DNA of 10,124 nt from an uncultured Clostridium sp. (GTDB lineage: Bacteria; Bacillota; Clostridia; Clostridiales; Clostridiaceae). Made by a program: the position numbers and the translations under genes. The stretch is taken from assembly GCA_946575275.1 (NCBI GenBank), contig CAMNZV010000037.1:1-10124 (forward strand), read 5' to 3'. This document shows positions 1 through 6,650 of this stretch, one piece after another (within the stretch, counting starts at the first letter, position 1; every line of letters starts with the position of its first letter). A model generated the notes under the pieces. The model was not told the DNA's origin. It did not search any database and saw nothing but the letters and a program-made list of their open reading frames with translations.

Positions 1-52
1 TTAAATATTAAAAACATATTTATTAAAATAAATAAGTATGGAGTTGGTTGTA

Positions 53-292
53 ATGCCACAAGAAATTTTAAATTATATTAGTAAAGAAGAATACACTAAA
101 AAAACAAAGAGCTTAAAAAATGGACAAACATTATGTCTTCACAAAGATAAAAACATAAACATAGATATAATAAAAAATGGCAGAAAAATATATACAGTAA
201 TAAGTCATTTTTCAGATGAAAAGACTGCAACAGAAGCAATAACAGATATGTATAATGCTTCTAATTTGCAACTTGCTATTGTTTTAGCTTAA
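53..292 (+). CDS. Small protein of unknown function (79 aa)
   Basis: I do not recognise this family. The ATG at 53 is preferred over the in-frame ATG at 38, because GGAG at 40-43 sits nine bases before it while nothing like a ribosome binding site precedes 38. The product is 79 residues, lysine-rich, with no signal peptide and no membrane segment. Its middle (IDIIKNGRKIYTVISHF) looks like beta strands and the end (DEKTATEAITDMYNASNLQLAIVLA) like a helix followed by a hydrophobic strand, so a small compact alpha/beta fold is plausible. It runs opposite to the cargo genes at 495-2157 and has its own terminator just downstream, which supports it as a real, independently ended transcript. It lies inside the element, so it is probably accessory cargo or a small regulator. 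No function can be assigned. Confidence 0.65.
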   Translation: MPQEILNYISKEEYTKKTKSLKNGQTLCLHKDKNINIDIIKNGRKIYTVISHFSDEKTATEAITDMYNASNLQLAIVLA

Positions 293-297
293 TTCAT

Positions 298-327
298 AAA
301 AGGGGCCTAGATATAGGTCCTTTTTTT
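298..327 (+). terminator. Rho-independent terminator after the small ORF
   Basis: An 11-12 bp stem (left arm ending GGGGCCTA, right arm TAGGTCC followed by seven T) closes a GATA loop, with two G-T wobble pairs. It begins six bases after the stop codon at 292 and ends in a T-tract at 321-327, the classical intrinsic terminator layout on the plus strand. Confidence 0.88.
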
Positions 328-455
328 GCAATGTAATTGTGGTTGGAAATGTAAGAAATTTAATGGAAATGGCTACTTCAATGGCAAATTATTAATTAAT
401 AACAAAAATTAAGATATCAAGTATGCTTTAGGCTTTAAGAAAGAATATAAAATAT
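328..455. other. Intergenic stretch between two terminators
   Basis: The gap between the terminators of the small plus-strand gene and the minus-strand anchored protein holds no convincing gene. Two short plus-strand frames stay open for about 25 codons or fewer, but neither has a ribosome binding site and both look like chance openings. I see no repeat or promoter here. Confidence 0.5.
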
Positions 456-485
456 AAAAAGAGGCTAAATTAATAGCTTCTTTTT
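456..485 (-). terminator. Terminator of the cargo operon
   Basis: A 12-bp stem with one G-T wobble (AAAAAGAGGCTA at 456-467 against TAGCTTCTTTTT at 474-485) closes a six-base loop. It begins seven bases beyond the stop codon (492-494) of the anchored protein and has T-runs on the minus-strand exit side. Its arms carry A and T runs, so it could also work in the other direction. Confidence 0.82.
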
Positions 486-491
486 ATGTTA

Positions 492-998
492 TTAGTGATA
501 AACATTTGAAATATAATATTTATCTTTATATTTTATAATATCTATAAGAAAATCTTTTTTTAATATCCAGTTGTTTTCAGACATATTGCCATCTCCAGCC
601 ACCCATAGTGGGCTATCATTTGTATATTGAATATCATAAATGATGTCTACTGTATATGAAATATCATCTTCTTTTACAAAAAAAACATCAACTATTTTGT
701 AATCAGTAAAGGATAAAACTGGTTTTCTATCTAATTTATTATTTTTTACATATTGCCAATTCATCATATTGCTATTAATGTAATTGTCAAATAAATCTTT
801 TGCTATAGAAATTTTTGTTTTTTCATCAATTTCTTTTATTGAATAGGAATTTTGAGTTATTTTATTTATGTTGATATTTTTATTTAAATTCTGATTTGAA
901 TTAGAATCTTGTTTATTAATTTTAATTATTATAGCGCCTAGTACTAAATTTATAGAAATGCTTAAAATTAAAATAATAGAAAATAATTTTTTTTTCAT
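492..998 (-). CDS. Membrane-anchored extracellular protein, unknown family
   Basis: This 168-residue protein begins with a positively charged tip (MKKK) and a hydrophobic segment at about residues 5-26 (LFSIILILSISINLVLGAIIIKI) that lacks a lipobox cysteine, so it is probably an uncleaved N-terminal anchor. An Asn/Lys-rich linker follows, then a soluble domain from about residue 57 to the end. The strand-rich tail (FTDYKIVDVFF...DISYTVDIIYDIQY...WILKKDFLIDIIKYKDKYYISNVYH) resembles NTF2-like or cystatin-like secreted domains; this is inference from pattern only. I chose the ATG at 998 over the GTG at 1007, because AAGGTG, overlapping the upstream stop codon, is then correctly spaced. The TAA of the amidase gene at 1009-1011 lies inside that ribosome binding region, so the two genes are probably translationally coupled and may act together on the cell surface. 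Confidence 0.78.
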   Translation of the reverse strand: MKKKLFSIILILSISINLVLGAIIIKINKQDSNSNQNLNKNININKITQNSYSIKEIDEKTKISIAKDLFDNYINSNMMNWQYVKNNKLDRKPVLSFTDYKIVDVFFVKEDDISYTVDIIYDIQYTNDSPLWVAGDGNMSENNWILKKDFLIDIIKYKDKYYISNVYH

Positions 999-1008
999 AA
1001 TCATCACC

Positions 1009-2157
1009 TTATATAAAAATTAAGTCCCTATTTACCATATAGGTTGATGAAGGAATATAGTTTGTTAGTGGAACGTTATATGCTGCATTAGAATGTGCAG
1101 AAACATATAATAAGGAAGCTCTTCTTTCGGTTATAATTAATGTATGAGAGAAACATTGTTTATTTTCATTATAAAGTTGTATAATATCTCCTGGATATGC
1201 TTCCCTATCTGACATATAATCACATGCATAGCCTTTTTTACAAACTAACCATTCCCAAAATTCATGAACTCTTATCCAAGCATATTGACCTTGATACCAT
1301 CCACCAGAAACATAATCTTTTGGAATACCGCCACCATAACAAATACACTTTGAAACAAAATTTGTACAATCATTTCCAGAATAATCTTCGGATGAATATA
1401 CATTTTTTAATGCCCAACTTACAGCACCACTTCTATCATAGGTTACTCCAGAAATAGACTGGGGAGAAACCTGTGGAGAAGAAACTGAATTTATCATCTT
1501 ATCAACATAATTATCAGTGTTAGTTAATTCGTCATTTAAATTTTGAATTTGTTTTTGCATGTATGATTCATAAGAAATATTACTTGAACTTGAATTAGAA
1601 TCTGCTGAAAATTCACTTTTTACACTTAATTTATTATTAATAATATTTTCAATTTCAGAAGCATTTCCTTCTAAGCTACAAATATCTCTTTCAACGACTA
1701 ATTTATCATTGACGTTTTTTAAATATATAATATGACTTTCTTCATAATATGATTGTTCATCAGATGAATTATATTTACATGTAACATTATTATTTACATT
1801 GATTTTTATTAAGTCGTCCTCATAATTAATAGAATTAATTTTTATCTTTGAAGTATAATTTTCTAATTTTAGATTGTATTTTGAATTGATTTTATTTTTA
1901 AGTTTGTATTTTAAATTACTATATTGTTCCAATAAACTTCCTTTATCAATACAATCATTAGATTTAATTTGGTCTTGTTTTTCTAACTTTAGGTTGTTGT
2001 TAAAATAATTGGAAACAGTTTCATTGATGTCTAAAATATTAATAATTTGGTTAGTTACTGGATAATCTTGATTTTCATTTTTGGCATTTGTTATTGTTGT
2101 TAATGGTAATGATAGAAATAGTAACACACTTAATAGTGATGAAATTACTTTTTTCAT
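1009..2157 (-). CDS. Secreted amidase-domain (Amidase_6) protein
   Basis: A 382-residue exported protein. Residues 1-25 form a signal peptide (MKKVISSLLSVLLFLSLPLTTITNA) with likely cleavage near residue 25. Residues about 30-235 are an Asn/Lys/Ser-rich extension, of which 108-165 is strand-rich and may be an NTF2-like module. The C-terminus from about 238 matches the putative amidase domain family Amidase_6: YDRSGAVSWAL, then NDCTNFVSKCI with the likely nucleophile Cys264, GGG near 275-277, YPGDIIQL at 321-328 and SHTLIIT with the likely catalytic His338. Family knowledge suggests a papain-like cysteine amidase or peptidase acting outside the cell, possibly on peptidoglycan; the substrate is not shown. 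AGGAGG lies about ten bases before the ATG. A TATACT -10-like hexamer (2198-2203, minus strand) lies upstream without a good -35. It is the first gene of a two-gene unit within the element. Confidence 0.88.
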   Translation of the reverse strand: MKKVISSLLSVLLFLSLPLTTITNAKNENQDYPVTNQIINILDINETVSNYFNNNLKLEKQDQIKSNDCIDKGSLLEQYSNLKYKLKNKINSKYNLKLENYTSKIKINSINYEDDLIKINVNNNVTCKYNSSDEQSYYEESHIIYLKNVNDKLVVERDICSLEGNASEIENIINNKLSVKSEFSADSNSSSSNISYESYMQKQIQNLNDELTNTDNYVDKMINSVSSPQVSPQSISGVTYDRSGAVSWALKNVYSSEDYSGNDCTNFVSKCICYGGGIPKDYVSGGWYQGQYAWIRVHEFWEWLVCKKGYACDYMSDREAYPGDIIQLYNENKQCFSHTLIITERRASLLYVSAHSNAAYNVPLTNYIPSSTYMVNRDLIFI

Positions 2158-2298
2158 TAACTTACTCCCTCCTTAAATTTACTTATCCTTTACAAATAGT
2201 ATAATTCTACAAAAATTAATAAAATCCTTCTTTTATATAATAAAATGCTAAAATTTAAATAAATCACATAAATTTATTTTGAATTTCAAGGTAAAATC

Positions 2299-2304
2299 AT
2301 GTGA
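2299..2304 (+). promoter_or_regulatory. Possible start-stop mini-ORF in the recombinase leader
   Basis: ATG is followed directly by TGA, and AAGG at 2288-2291 lies seven bases upstream, giving a minimal start-stop reading frame before the attenuator-like hairpin. It may influence ribosome loading on the leader, but a chance occurrence is quite possible. Confidence 0.2.
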
Positions 2305-2342
2305 GTTTTTAATTACACGATTAGGAATTAATCATTCTTATA

Positions 2343-2400
2343 ATTATAATCCTGTTAATTAGATATTTACTTAATATCTTCACAGGGTTATAATTTTTTT
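2343..2400 (+). terminator. Long hairpin with T-tract before the recombinase (attenuator-like)
   Basis: The outer stem is 13 bp with one wobble: ATTATAATCCTGT (2343-2355) pairs with ACAGGGTTATAAT (2382-2394). A small internal loop follows, then a 7-bp inner stem AGATATT (2361-2367) with AATATCT (2373-2379) around a five-base loop. Seven T (2394-2400) follow on the plus strand only. No plus-strand gene ends just before it, since the neighbour upstream is divergent. It therefore sits in the leader of the recombinase and may stop transcription before that gene unless something overrides it. It could also simply block read-through from further upstream. No known riboswitch class is recognised. 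Confidence 0.75.
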
Positions 2401-2431
2401 ATACCCAAAAAAAAAGAAGGTAGGTTAATTT

Positions 2432-3925
2432 ATGAATAAAGTAGCTTTTTTATCAAGAGTTTCAACGAATGACCAACACGATAGCATCATTAATCAGGAA
2501 GAAATTTTTAATCAATGGCTGAAAAAACATCAAGATTGCGTATTATTTAAAAAATATGTTGATGAAGGTATCTCGGGGTCAAAGGGATATAAGCGACAAG
2601 CATGGTTGCAAATGCTTTCAGATGGACAAGAGGGCTTATTTGATATTTTAATAGCAAAAAGTTTCTCAAGATTTGGCCGTAATCAGACAGAAACACTTTC
2701 TGCGATAAAATTATTAATAGCACAAAACATCAGAATAATTTTTTTGGAAGATAATTTAGACAGCAAAGAAGATATGTCTAAGTTTGGCTTATTCGCTTGG
2801 CTCGCAGAACAAGAAGCCCAGAAAGGGTCAGAGCGAATAAAAATGGTATGGCAAAATTTTAACACGCTAGGCAAAGTACACGTCACAATTGAACCTCTGG
2901 GCTATACATATGATAAATCAATTAAAAATTTTATCATAAACGAAGAAGAAGTACCTGTTATCAAGGAGATTTTCAACCTGTATTTACAAGGCTTCGGATT
3001 TAATAAAATTGCACAAATACTTACAGAAAAAAATATACAAACAAAAAAAGGTGGCAAATGGGCAGGGCAAACGATTGCAACTATATTGAGGAATGATTTT
3101 TATATAGGTACATTAACACAAGGTAAAACACAAACATTAGACGTAACAATGAGAGAAAATAAAAAAATTGATAAAGAAGAATGGTTTAGACATAAAAATC
3201 ATCATGAGGCAATCATTGATATTAAAATCTTCGAAAAAGTACAAGAAGAAATAAAAAAGAGGTCACATAAAGCAACAGATAGCTATAAAACAAGACATAG
3301 TAATACTGCTTTGTTTTCGTCTATACTTAAATGTAGAAATTGTGGCGCTACAATGACTATTAAAAGAAAGAAAAGAATGAAAAACTATAAGCCTTTTTAT
3401 CAATGCATTGAGTACGATTTACACAGTTTGAAGTGTGGTCATCAAAGCAACCTTGTCTACGAAGATTTTCTAATCATTATAATTAAAAATAAACTAGATG
3501 AAGCTGTTAAAAATAATTATTCAGAAATAAATAAAAAACTACACGCAAAAACAAATTTAACAGATAAAAATAAGCTAAAAGTAGAATTAAAAAACATAGA
3601 AAAAAAACTCGAGGAACAAGGCAAAATAGGTAATAAGCTTGTAAATTTATTAACAAGTGGTACAATAACAGCAGAACAATTTGCACTACAAAACAATATT
3701 GTTGTAAAGCAAATCACAGAGCTAAATAACAGAAAAGAAAAAATTAAAAATGAGATAAATAAAAAAAATGACACACAAGAAAAACTGGCTGAGTTACAAG
3801 AAAATATAGAAAATTTATTAAACACAAAGAGTGAAAATTGGACAAATGCAATGATGAGAAGTATAATTGAGAAAATAGAAATCTCTACAAATGGCTTAAT
3901 AGAAGTGTTTTACAAGTATATGTAG
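2432..3925 (+). CDS. Large serine recombinase (site-specific integrase/excisionase)
   Basis: A complete 497-residue large serine recombinase, close in length to SpoIVCA-type and phage serine integrases. The N-terminal resolvase domain (about 1-145) has FLSRVST with catalytic Ser11 and Arg9, DEGISG (44-49), SFSRFGRN with Arg80 and Arg83, and an EQEAQKGSER helix (126-135). The recombinase domain follows (about 155-275: PLGYTYD, ILTEKNIQTKKGGKW, ILRNDFYIGTL). A zinc ribbon has Cys301, Cys304, Cys325 and Cys335, and a coiled coil spans about 375-465. Such proteins cut both att sites through a phosphoserine link and exchange strands; excision usually needs a directionality factor, which is not seen here. 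GAAGGTAGG precedes the ATG. It points at the prkA junction about 27 bp beyond its stop, so it is very likely the enzyme that moved this element. Base composition is less AT-rich than its cargo neighbours. Confidence 0.96.
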   Translation: MNKVAFLSRVSTNDQHDSIINQEEIFNQWLKKHQDCVLFKKYVDEGISGSKGYKRQAWLQMLSDGQEGLFDILIAKSFSRFGRNQTETLSAIKLLIAQNIRIIFLEDNLDSKEDMSKFGLFAWLAEQEAQKGSERIKMVWQNFNTLGKVHVTIEPLGYTYDKSIKNFIINEEEVPVIKEIFNLYLQGFGFNKIAQILTEKNIQTKKGGKWAGQTIATILRNDFYIGTLTQGKTQTLDVTMRENKKIDKEEWFRHKNHHEAIIDIKIFEKVQEEIKKRSHKATDSYKTRHSNTALFSSILKCRNCGATMTIKRKKRMKNYKPFYQCIEYDLHSLKCGHQSNLVYEDFLIIIIKNKLDEAVKNNYSEINKKLHAKTNLTDKNKLKVELKNIEKKLEEQGKIGNKLVNLLTSGTITAEQFALQNNIVVKQITELNNRKEKIKNEINKKNDTQEKLAELQENIENLLNTKSENWTNAMMRSIIEKIEISTNGLIEVFYKYM

Positions 3926-3941
3926 TATAACCCTAGTTTGT

Positions 3942-3963
3942 CAATTAAGATGTGTCTTGATTG
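3942..3963. other. Candidate hybrid attachment site in prkA
   Basis: Arms CAATTAAGA (3942-3950) and TCTTGATTG (3955-3963) are inverted copies with one mismatch, around a TGTG centre (3951-3954). The right arm is prkA coding sequence (codons for Asn-Gln-Asp), the left arm is element sequence, and recognisable PrkA homology ends here. Serine recombinases act at short imperfect inverted repeats with a central two-base crossover; GT at 3952-3953 would be the centre of symmetry. The crossover position is inferred. Confidence 0.6.
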
Positions 3964-4613
3964 TTTGGATCAACTGGTGGAACTACCCCAACCCCTTTTC
4001 TTGAGCGAATTGAAAATCCCTTTCTAACTACCTTAAAATCTTCATATACTCCATTTAGTTCATGTTTTAATTTATATCTGCATATGGGACATAAATCACC
4101 TTCAATTTGAACCCCAAGTTGCTTTTCAAATTGAGACCTTAAATGTTTTGGGATTAAGTGCAATGGCTCTTCATGCATTGGACAACCTTCTAAGGCATAA
4201 ATAGGTGTGCAATCCTCTAATGCTCTTTTTAAGCTTTCCACTAATGAGGATTTACCTGCGCCTACAGGACCTACAAGATATAATACCTGCCTAGATTCTT
4301 CACCCTTCATTGCAGCCGAATTAAAATAATTTACTAGCTTCATTAATACCTTATCAATACCATAAAAATCTTCCTTAAAGAAACCATATTTCCTTATTGT
4401 TTCGTTTCCATATATTTTTTTAATCCTTGGATTTTCTTCTGCCTTTAATAATTCCACTCCATTATTAACAATACTTTCAAAAATTCTTTTATGAGCCAAT
4501 TTAGTTATCTCTGGATTTTCTTTAACAATTTCTAAATAATCCAAAAAGCTTCCATGAAATTTTTCCTTATTTCTATTTTCTCTGTCATTTTGAATAAATT
4601 CTTTAAAGTCCAT
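3945..4613 (-). pseudogene. prkA: 5' part of prkA, split by the element
   Basis: This is the N-terminal third of a PrkA-family serine kinase/AAA+ protein (full length is usually about 630-640 residues; 222 remain). Recognisable features, numbered from the ATG at 4613, are the N-terminal helical region, GPVGAGKS Walker A (115-122), the paired cysteines CPIC (175-178), and the conserved VVPPVDPNNQDTS ending at 222. The next codon is a TAA made by element DNA. Walker B, the rest of the AAA domain and the kinase-like C-terminus are missing, so this fragment alone should not be an active ATPase. AAGGAGG lies about eight bases before 4613, so that start is better than the ATG at 4646. In Bacillus, PrkA acts in the mother cell and promotes sporulation. 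The remaining codons should resume at the other end of the element, so the gene may be rebuilt by excision; whether this happens is unknown. Confidence 0.93.
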
Positions 4614-4688
4614 AAACACACCCTCCTTTTTATAAAATATATTCATAGACTATTGTTTTCTATGACTTAATTTTATATTATTATAATT

Positions 4689-4704
4689 ATAAATCAGGAT
4701 TTAT
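4689..4704. promoter_or_regulatory. Palindrome in the prkA leader
   Basis: ATAAATC and GATTTAT form a perfect 7-bp inverted repeat around two bases, within the transcribed leader of prkA between its promoter-like site and start codon. It could be an operator or a weak hairpin. In such AT-rich DNA a chance palindrome is possible. Confidence 0.3.
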
Positions 4705-4756
4705 TTATGAAGTTTTATTCGTAATAGAATTAATTGGTCTATGTACAGATATTTGT

Positions 4757-4786
4757 GTTATATCAAATGCAATGAAAATATGTCAA
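4757..4786 (-). promoter_or_regulatory. Sigma-A-type promoter for prkA
   Basis: On the minus strand a perfect -35 TTGACA (4786-4781) is followed after 18 bases by TATAAC (4762-4757). It lies between the recQ terminator and prkA, and would give a leader of roughly 135 bases. This suggests prkA is transcribed separately from recQ and at least partly by the vegetative sigma factor. No clear mother-cell (sigma-E) promoter could be identified. Confidence 0.6.
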
Positions 4787-4815
4787 ATTAATGTTGTAAA
4801 TTTTTAATAATAATT

Positions 4816-4860
4816 TTAAAAGGTCTTATCCTAGTTTTTACTAGGTGTAAGACCTTTTAA
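4816..4860 (-). terminator. Terminator overlapping the 3' end of recQ
   Basis: A perfect 13-bp repeat, TTAAAAGGTCTTA (4816-4828) and TAAGACCTTTTAA (4848-4860), encloses a second 6-bp stem CCTAGT/ACTAGG with a four-base loop. The hairpin spans the recQ stop codon (4831-4833) and its last nine or so codons. The T-run lies within the stem rather than after it, so efficiency is uncertain. The symmetry would allow action in both directions. Confidence 0.75.
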
Positions 4861-6621
4861 CCTATAATTAGTTGTTATTTTAATTATTTCATCACCATAC
4901 TTTTCTATTTTCTTTTCTCCAATTCCTCTTATTTTTATTAAATCATCACACTTTTCAGGCAAGCTGTTAGATATTTCAATTAAGGTTGAATCTGAAAATA
5001 TAATATATGGTCTAATATTTTCCCTAATCGCAATAATTCTTCTCCATTTCTTTAACAAATCAAATAATTCTTTATTTAAAATTGGATTATCTTCTTTTAT
5101 TAAAAGCCTTACCTGTAGCTTTTTGTAAAGTATATCCATTGATAAGGAATTCAATGTTAACATAGAATAGGTACCTTCCTTTAGCCCTACATAGCCTTGC
5201 TTTAACAATGCTTTTATTAATGATTTAATAAATGAATTACTGTATTCTTTCATTATTCCAAAGGTTGTTATGTTATCTAATTTATATTCTATAATTTTAG
5301 GTCCTCTAACGCCCTTTAATATATCACAAATAACTGATATCCCATATTTTTCCCTTGTTCTAAAAACAGTTGCCAATATCATTTGACTTTCTCTTGTATA
5401 ATCCTTAATTTCATCATTTTTTAAGCAATTACTACAATTATTGCAATATTCTCTAGTGTAATCTTCTTGAAAATAATTTATTAATATCTTCCATAAACAC
5501 TTATCCTCTTCTACAAAATCTATTAATGCTTGTAGCTTTCTTAGTGCTATTTCACGTCTTTCTATTTTTGAACCCTTGTTTATTAAATACTCTACCCTTT
5601 TAATATCCTCTCTATTATAAAACAAATAACATTTAGTACTTTCTGAGTCTCTACCACCACGACCTATTTCTTGATAATATCCTTCTATATTTTTAGGTAT
5701 TGTACAATGAATAATATACCTTATATTAGATTTATCTATACCCATTCCAAAGGCATTTGTACATATCATTATATTTTTTCTTTCAAATAAAAAATCCTCT
5801 TGTGAATTATTCTTTAATTCTTCACTTATGCCTCCATGATACATTGTTACATTATAACCAAAGTTAGTTAAATTATCATATAAGCTTTCTGTTTCCTTCC
5901 TTGAAAGACAATATATTATTCCAGATTCATCTTCATGATTATTAATAATATCCTTAATTCCTTCTAATTTGTCTTCTTGCTTTATAATGTTTATTTGTAA
6001 ATTATCACGATTTATTTTCCCATTAAATATATAGGGTTCTTTTAGACTTAATAAATTTATGGTATCTGTCTTTACCTCTTTTGTTGCTGTAGCTGTAAAA
6101 GCTGATATAACAGGATTTGATTTTAGATTGTTTATAAATGGTCTGATATTTCTATAGCTAATCCTAAAATCATGTCCCCACTCTGAAACACAATGTGCCT
6201 CATCTATTGCTACCTGTGAAATTTCTAAGTCTTTTATTATGTCAATAAATACCCTTGAATTTAGCCTTTCTGGAGCTATATATATTAATTTATATGCTCC
6301 AAGTTCTGCCTCCTTTAAGATTTCCTTTATCTTATTATTGTCAATAGAGCTATTTATATATGCAGAATTTATTCCATTTTCCCTTAAAGAATCAACCTGA
6401 TCTTTCATTAAGGATATTAAGGGTGAAATAACAAGGGTAATTCCAGGCATTATAATGGCTGGTATTTGATAACAAATTGATTTTCCACCACCTGACGGCA
6501 TAATGCAAAAGGTATCTCTTTTTGATAAAATATTTGAAATTATATTTAATTGTCCTTGTCTAAAATTATTAAATCCAAAATATTTTTTTACTGCATATAG
6601 TGCCTTTTCATTATTATTCAA
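4831..6621 (-). CDS. recQ: RecQ-family ATP-dependent DNA helicase
   Basis: A 596-residue 3'-5' superfamily 2 helicase for recombination repair and stalled-fork processing. Seen in order: motif 0 FNNFRQGQ (17-24), Walker A MPSGGGKS (41-48), SPLISLMKDQ, DEAHCVSEWGHDFR (140-153, DEAH box and aromatic-rich loop), AFTATAT (174-180), motif V TNAFGMGID (288-296) and motif VI YYQEIGRGGRD (315-325). The RecQ zinc site has Cys375, Cys393, Cys396 and Cys399, followed by a winged-helix region to about 500 and an HRDC domain at about 515-585. The start is TTG at 6621, with GGGGTGA just upstream and no better in-frame ATG. Motif VI has Gly where GRAGRD is usual, a mild change. It begins 29 bases after thiD and is probably co-transcribed with it, apparently without functional linkage. 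Confidence 0.95.
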   Translation of the reverse strand: MNNNEKALYAVKKYFGFNNFRQGQLNIISNILSKRDTFCIMPSGGGKSICYQIPAIIMPGITLVISPLISLMKDQVDSLRENGINSAYINSSIDNNKIKEILKEAELGAYKLIYIAPERLNSRVFIDIIKDLEISQVAIDEAHCVSEWGHDFRISYRNIRPFINNLKSNPVISAFTATATKEVKTDTINLLSLKEPYIFNGKINRDNLQINIIKQEDKLEGIKDIINNHEDESGIIYCLSRKETESLYDNLTNFGYNVTMYHGGISEELKNNSQEDFLFERKNIMICTNAFGMGIDKSNIRYIIHCTIPKNIEGYYQEIGRGGRDSESTKCYLFYNREDIKRVEYLINKGSKIERREIALRKLQALIDFVEEDKCLWKILINYFQEDYTREYCNNCSNCLKNDEIKDYTRESQMILATVFRTREKYGISVICDILKGVRGPKIIEYKLDNITTFGIMKEYSNSFIKSLIKALLKQGYVGLKEGTYSMLTLNSLSMDILYKKLQVRLLIKEDNPILNKELFDLLKKWRRIIAIRENIRPYIIFSDSTLIEISNSLPEKCDDLIKIRGIGEKKIEKYGDEIIKITTNYRLKGLTPSKN

Positions 6622-6650
6622 ATAATCACCCCATTATCAAATATCTATAA

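Larger units (their letters stand above)
1..3950. mobile_element. One end of an integrated element inserted in prkA
   Basis: Everything left of about 3950 appears to belong to an integrated element. Its right boundary is defined by two things seen in the sequence: the prkA reading frame loses family resemblance directly after its NNQDTS residues (3948-3965 on the minus strand), and a complete large serine recombinase ends at 3925, pointing at that junction. Genes seen inside are the recombinase, a secreted amidase-domain protein, a membrane-anchored protein and a small unknown protein. No capsid, portal, relaxase or transfer gene is in view, so prophage, integrative conjugative element and skin-like element cannot be told apart. 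The left end, with the second attachment site and the 3' part of prkA, lies outside the window or has been lost. The exact crossover base is inferred, not shown. Confidence 0.82.

Noticed and set aside
38..52. ATG at 38 as start of the small protein
   Set aside because: No ribosome binding site precedes it, while GGAG at 40-43 is well placed for the ATG at 53.
328..410. Two short open plus-strand frames with peptide-like content between the terminators
   Set aside because: No ribosome binding site, about 25 codons or fewer, and both frames open at once, which fits chance.
2683..3825. Long open frames on the minus strand opposite the recombinase
   Set aside because: They are antisense to a fully conserved recombinase, low in complexity, and have no family resemblance.
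2384..3934. AGGGTTATA at 2384-2392 and its inverted copy TATAACCCT at 3926-3934, flanking the recombinase gene
   Set aside because: Only nine bases, in AT-rich DNA; the first copy is already explained as a hairpin arm. Not enough to call terminal repeats.
4614..4646. ATG at 4646 as the prkA start
   Set aside because: It would place the strong AAGGAGG inside the gene; the ATG at 4613 has that site at correct spacing and starts with family-like MDFKEF.
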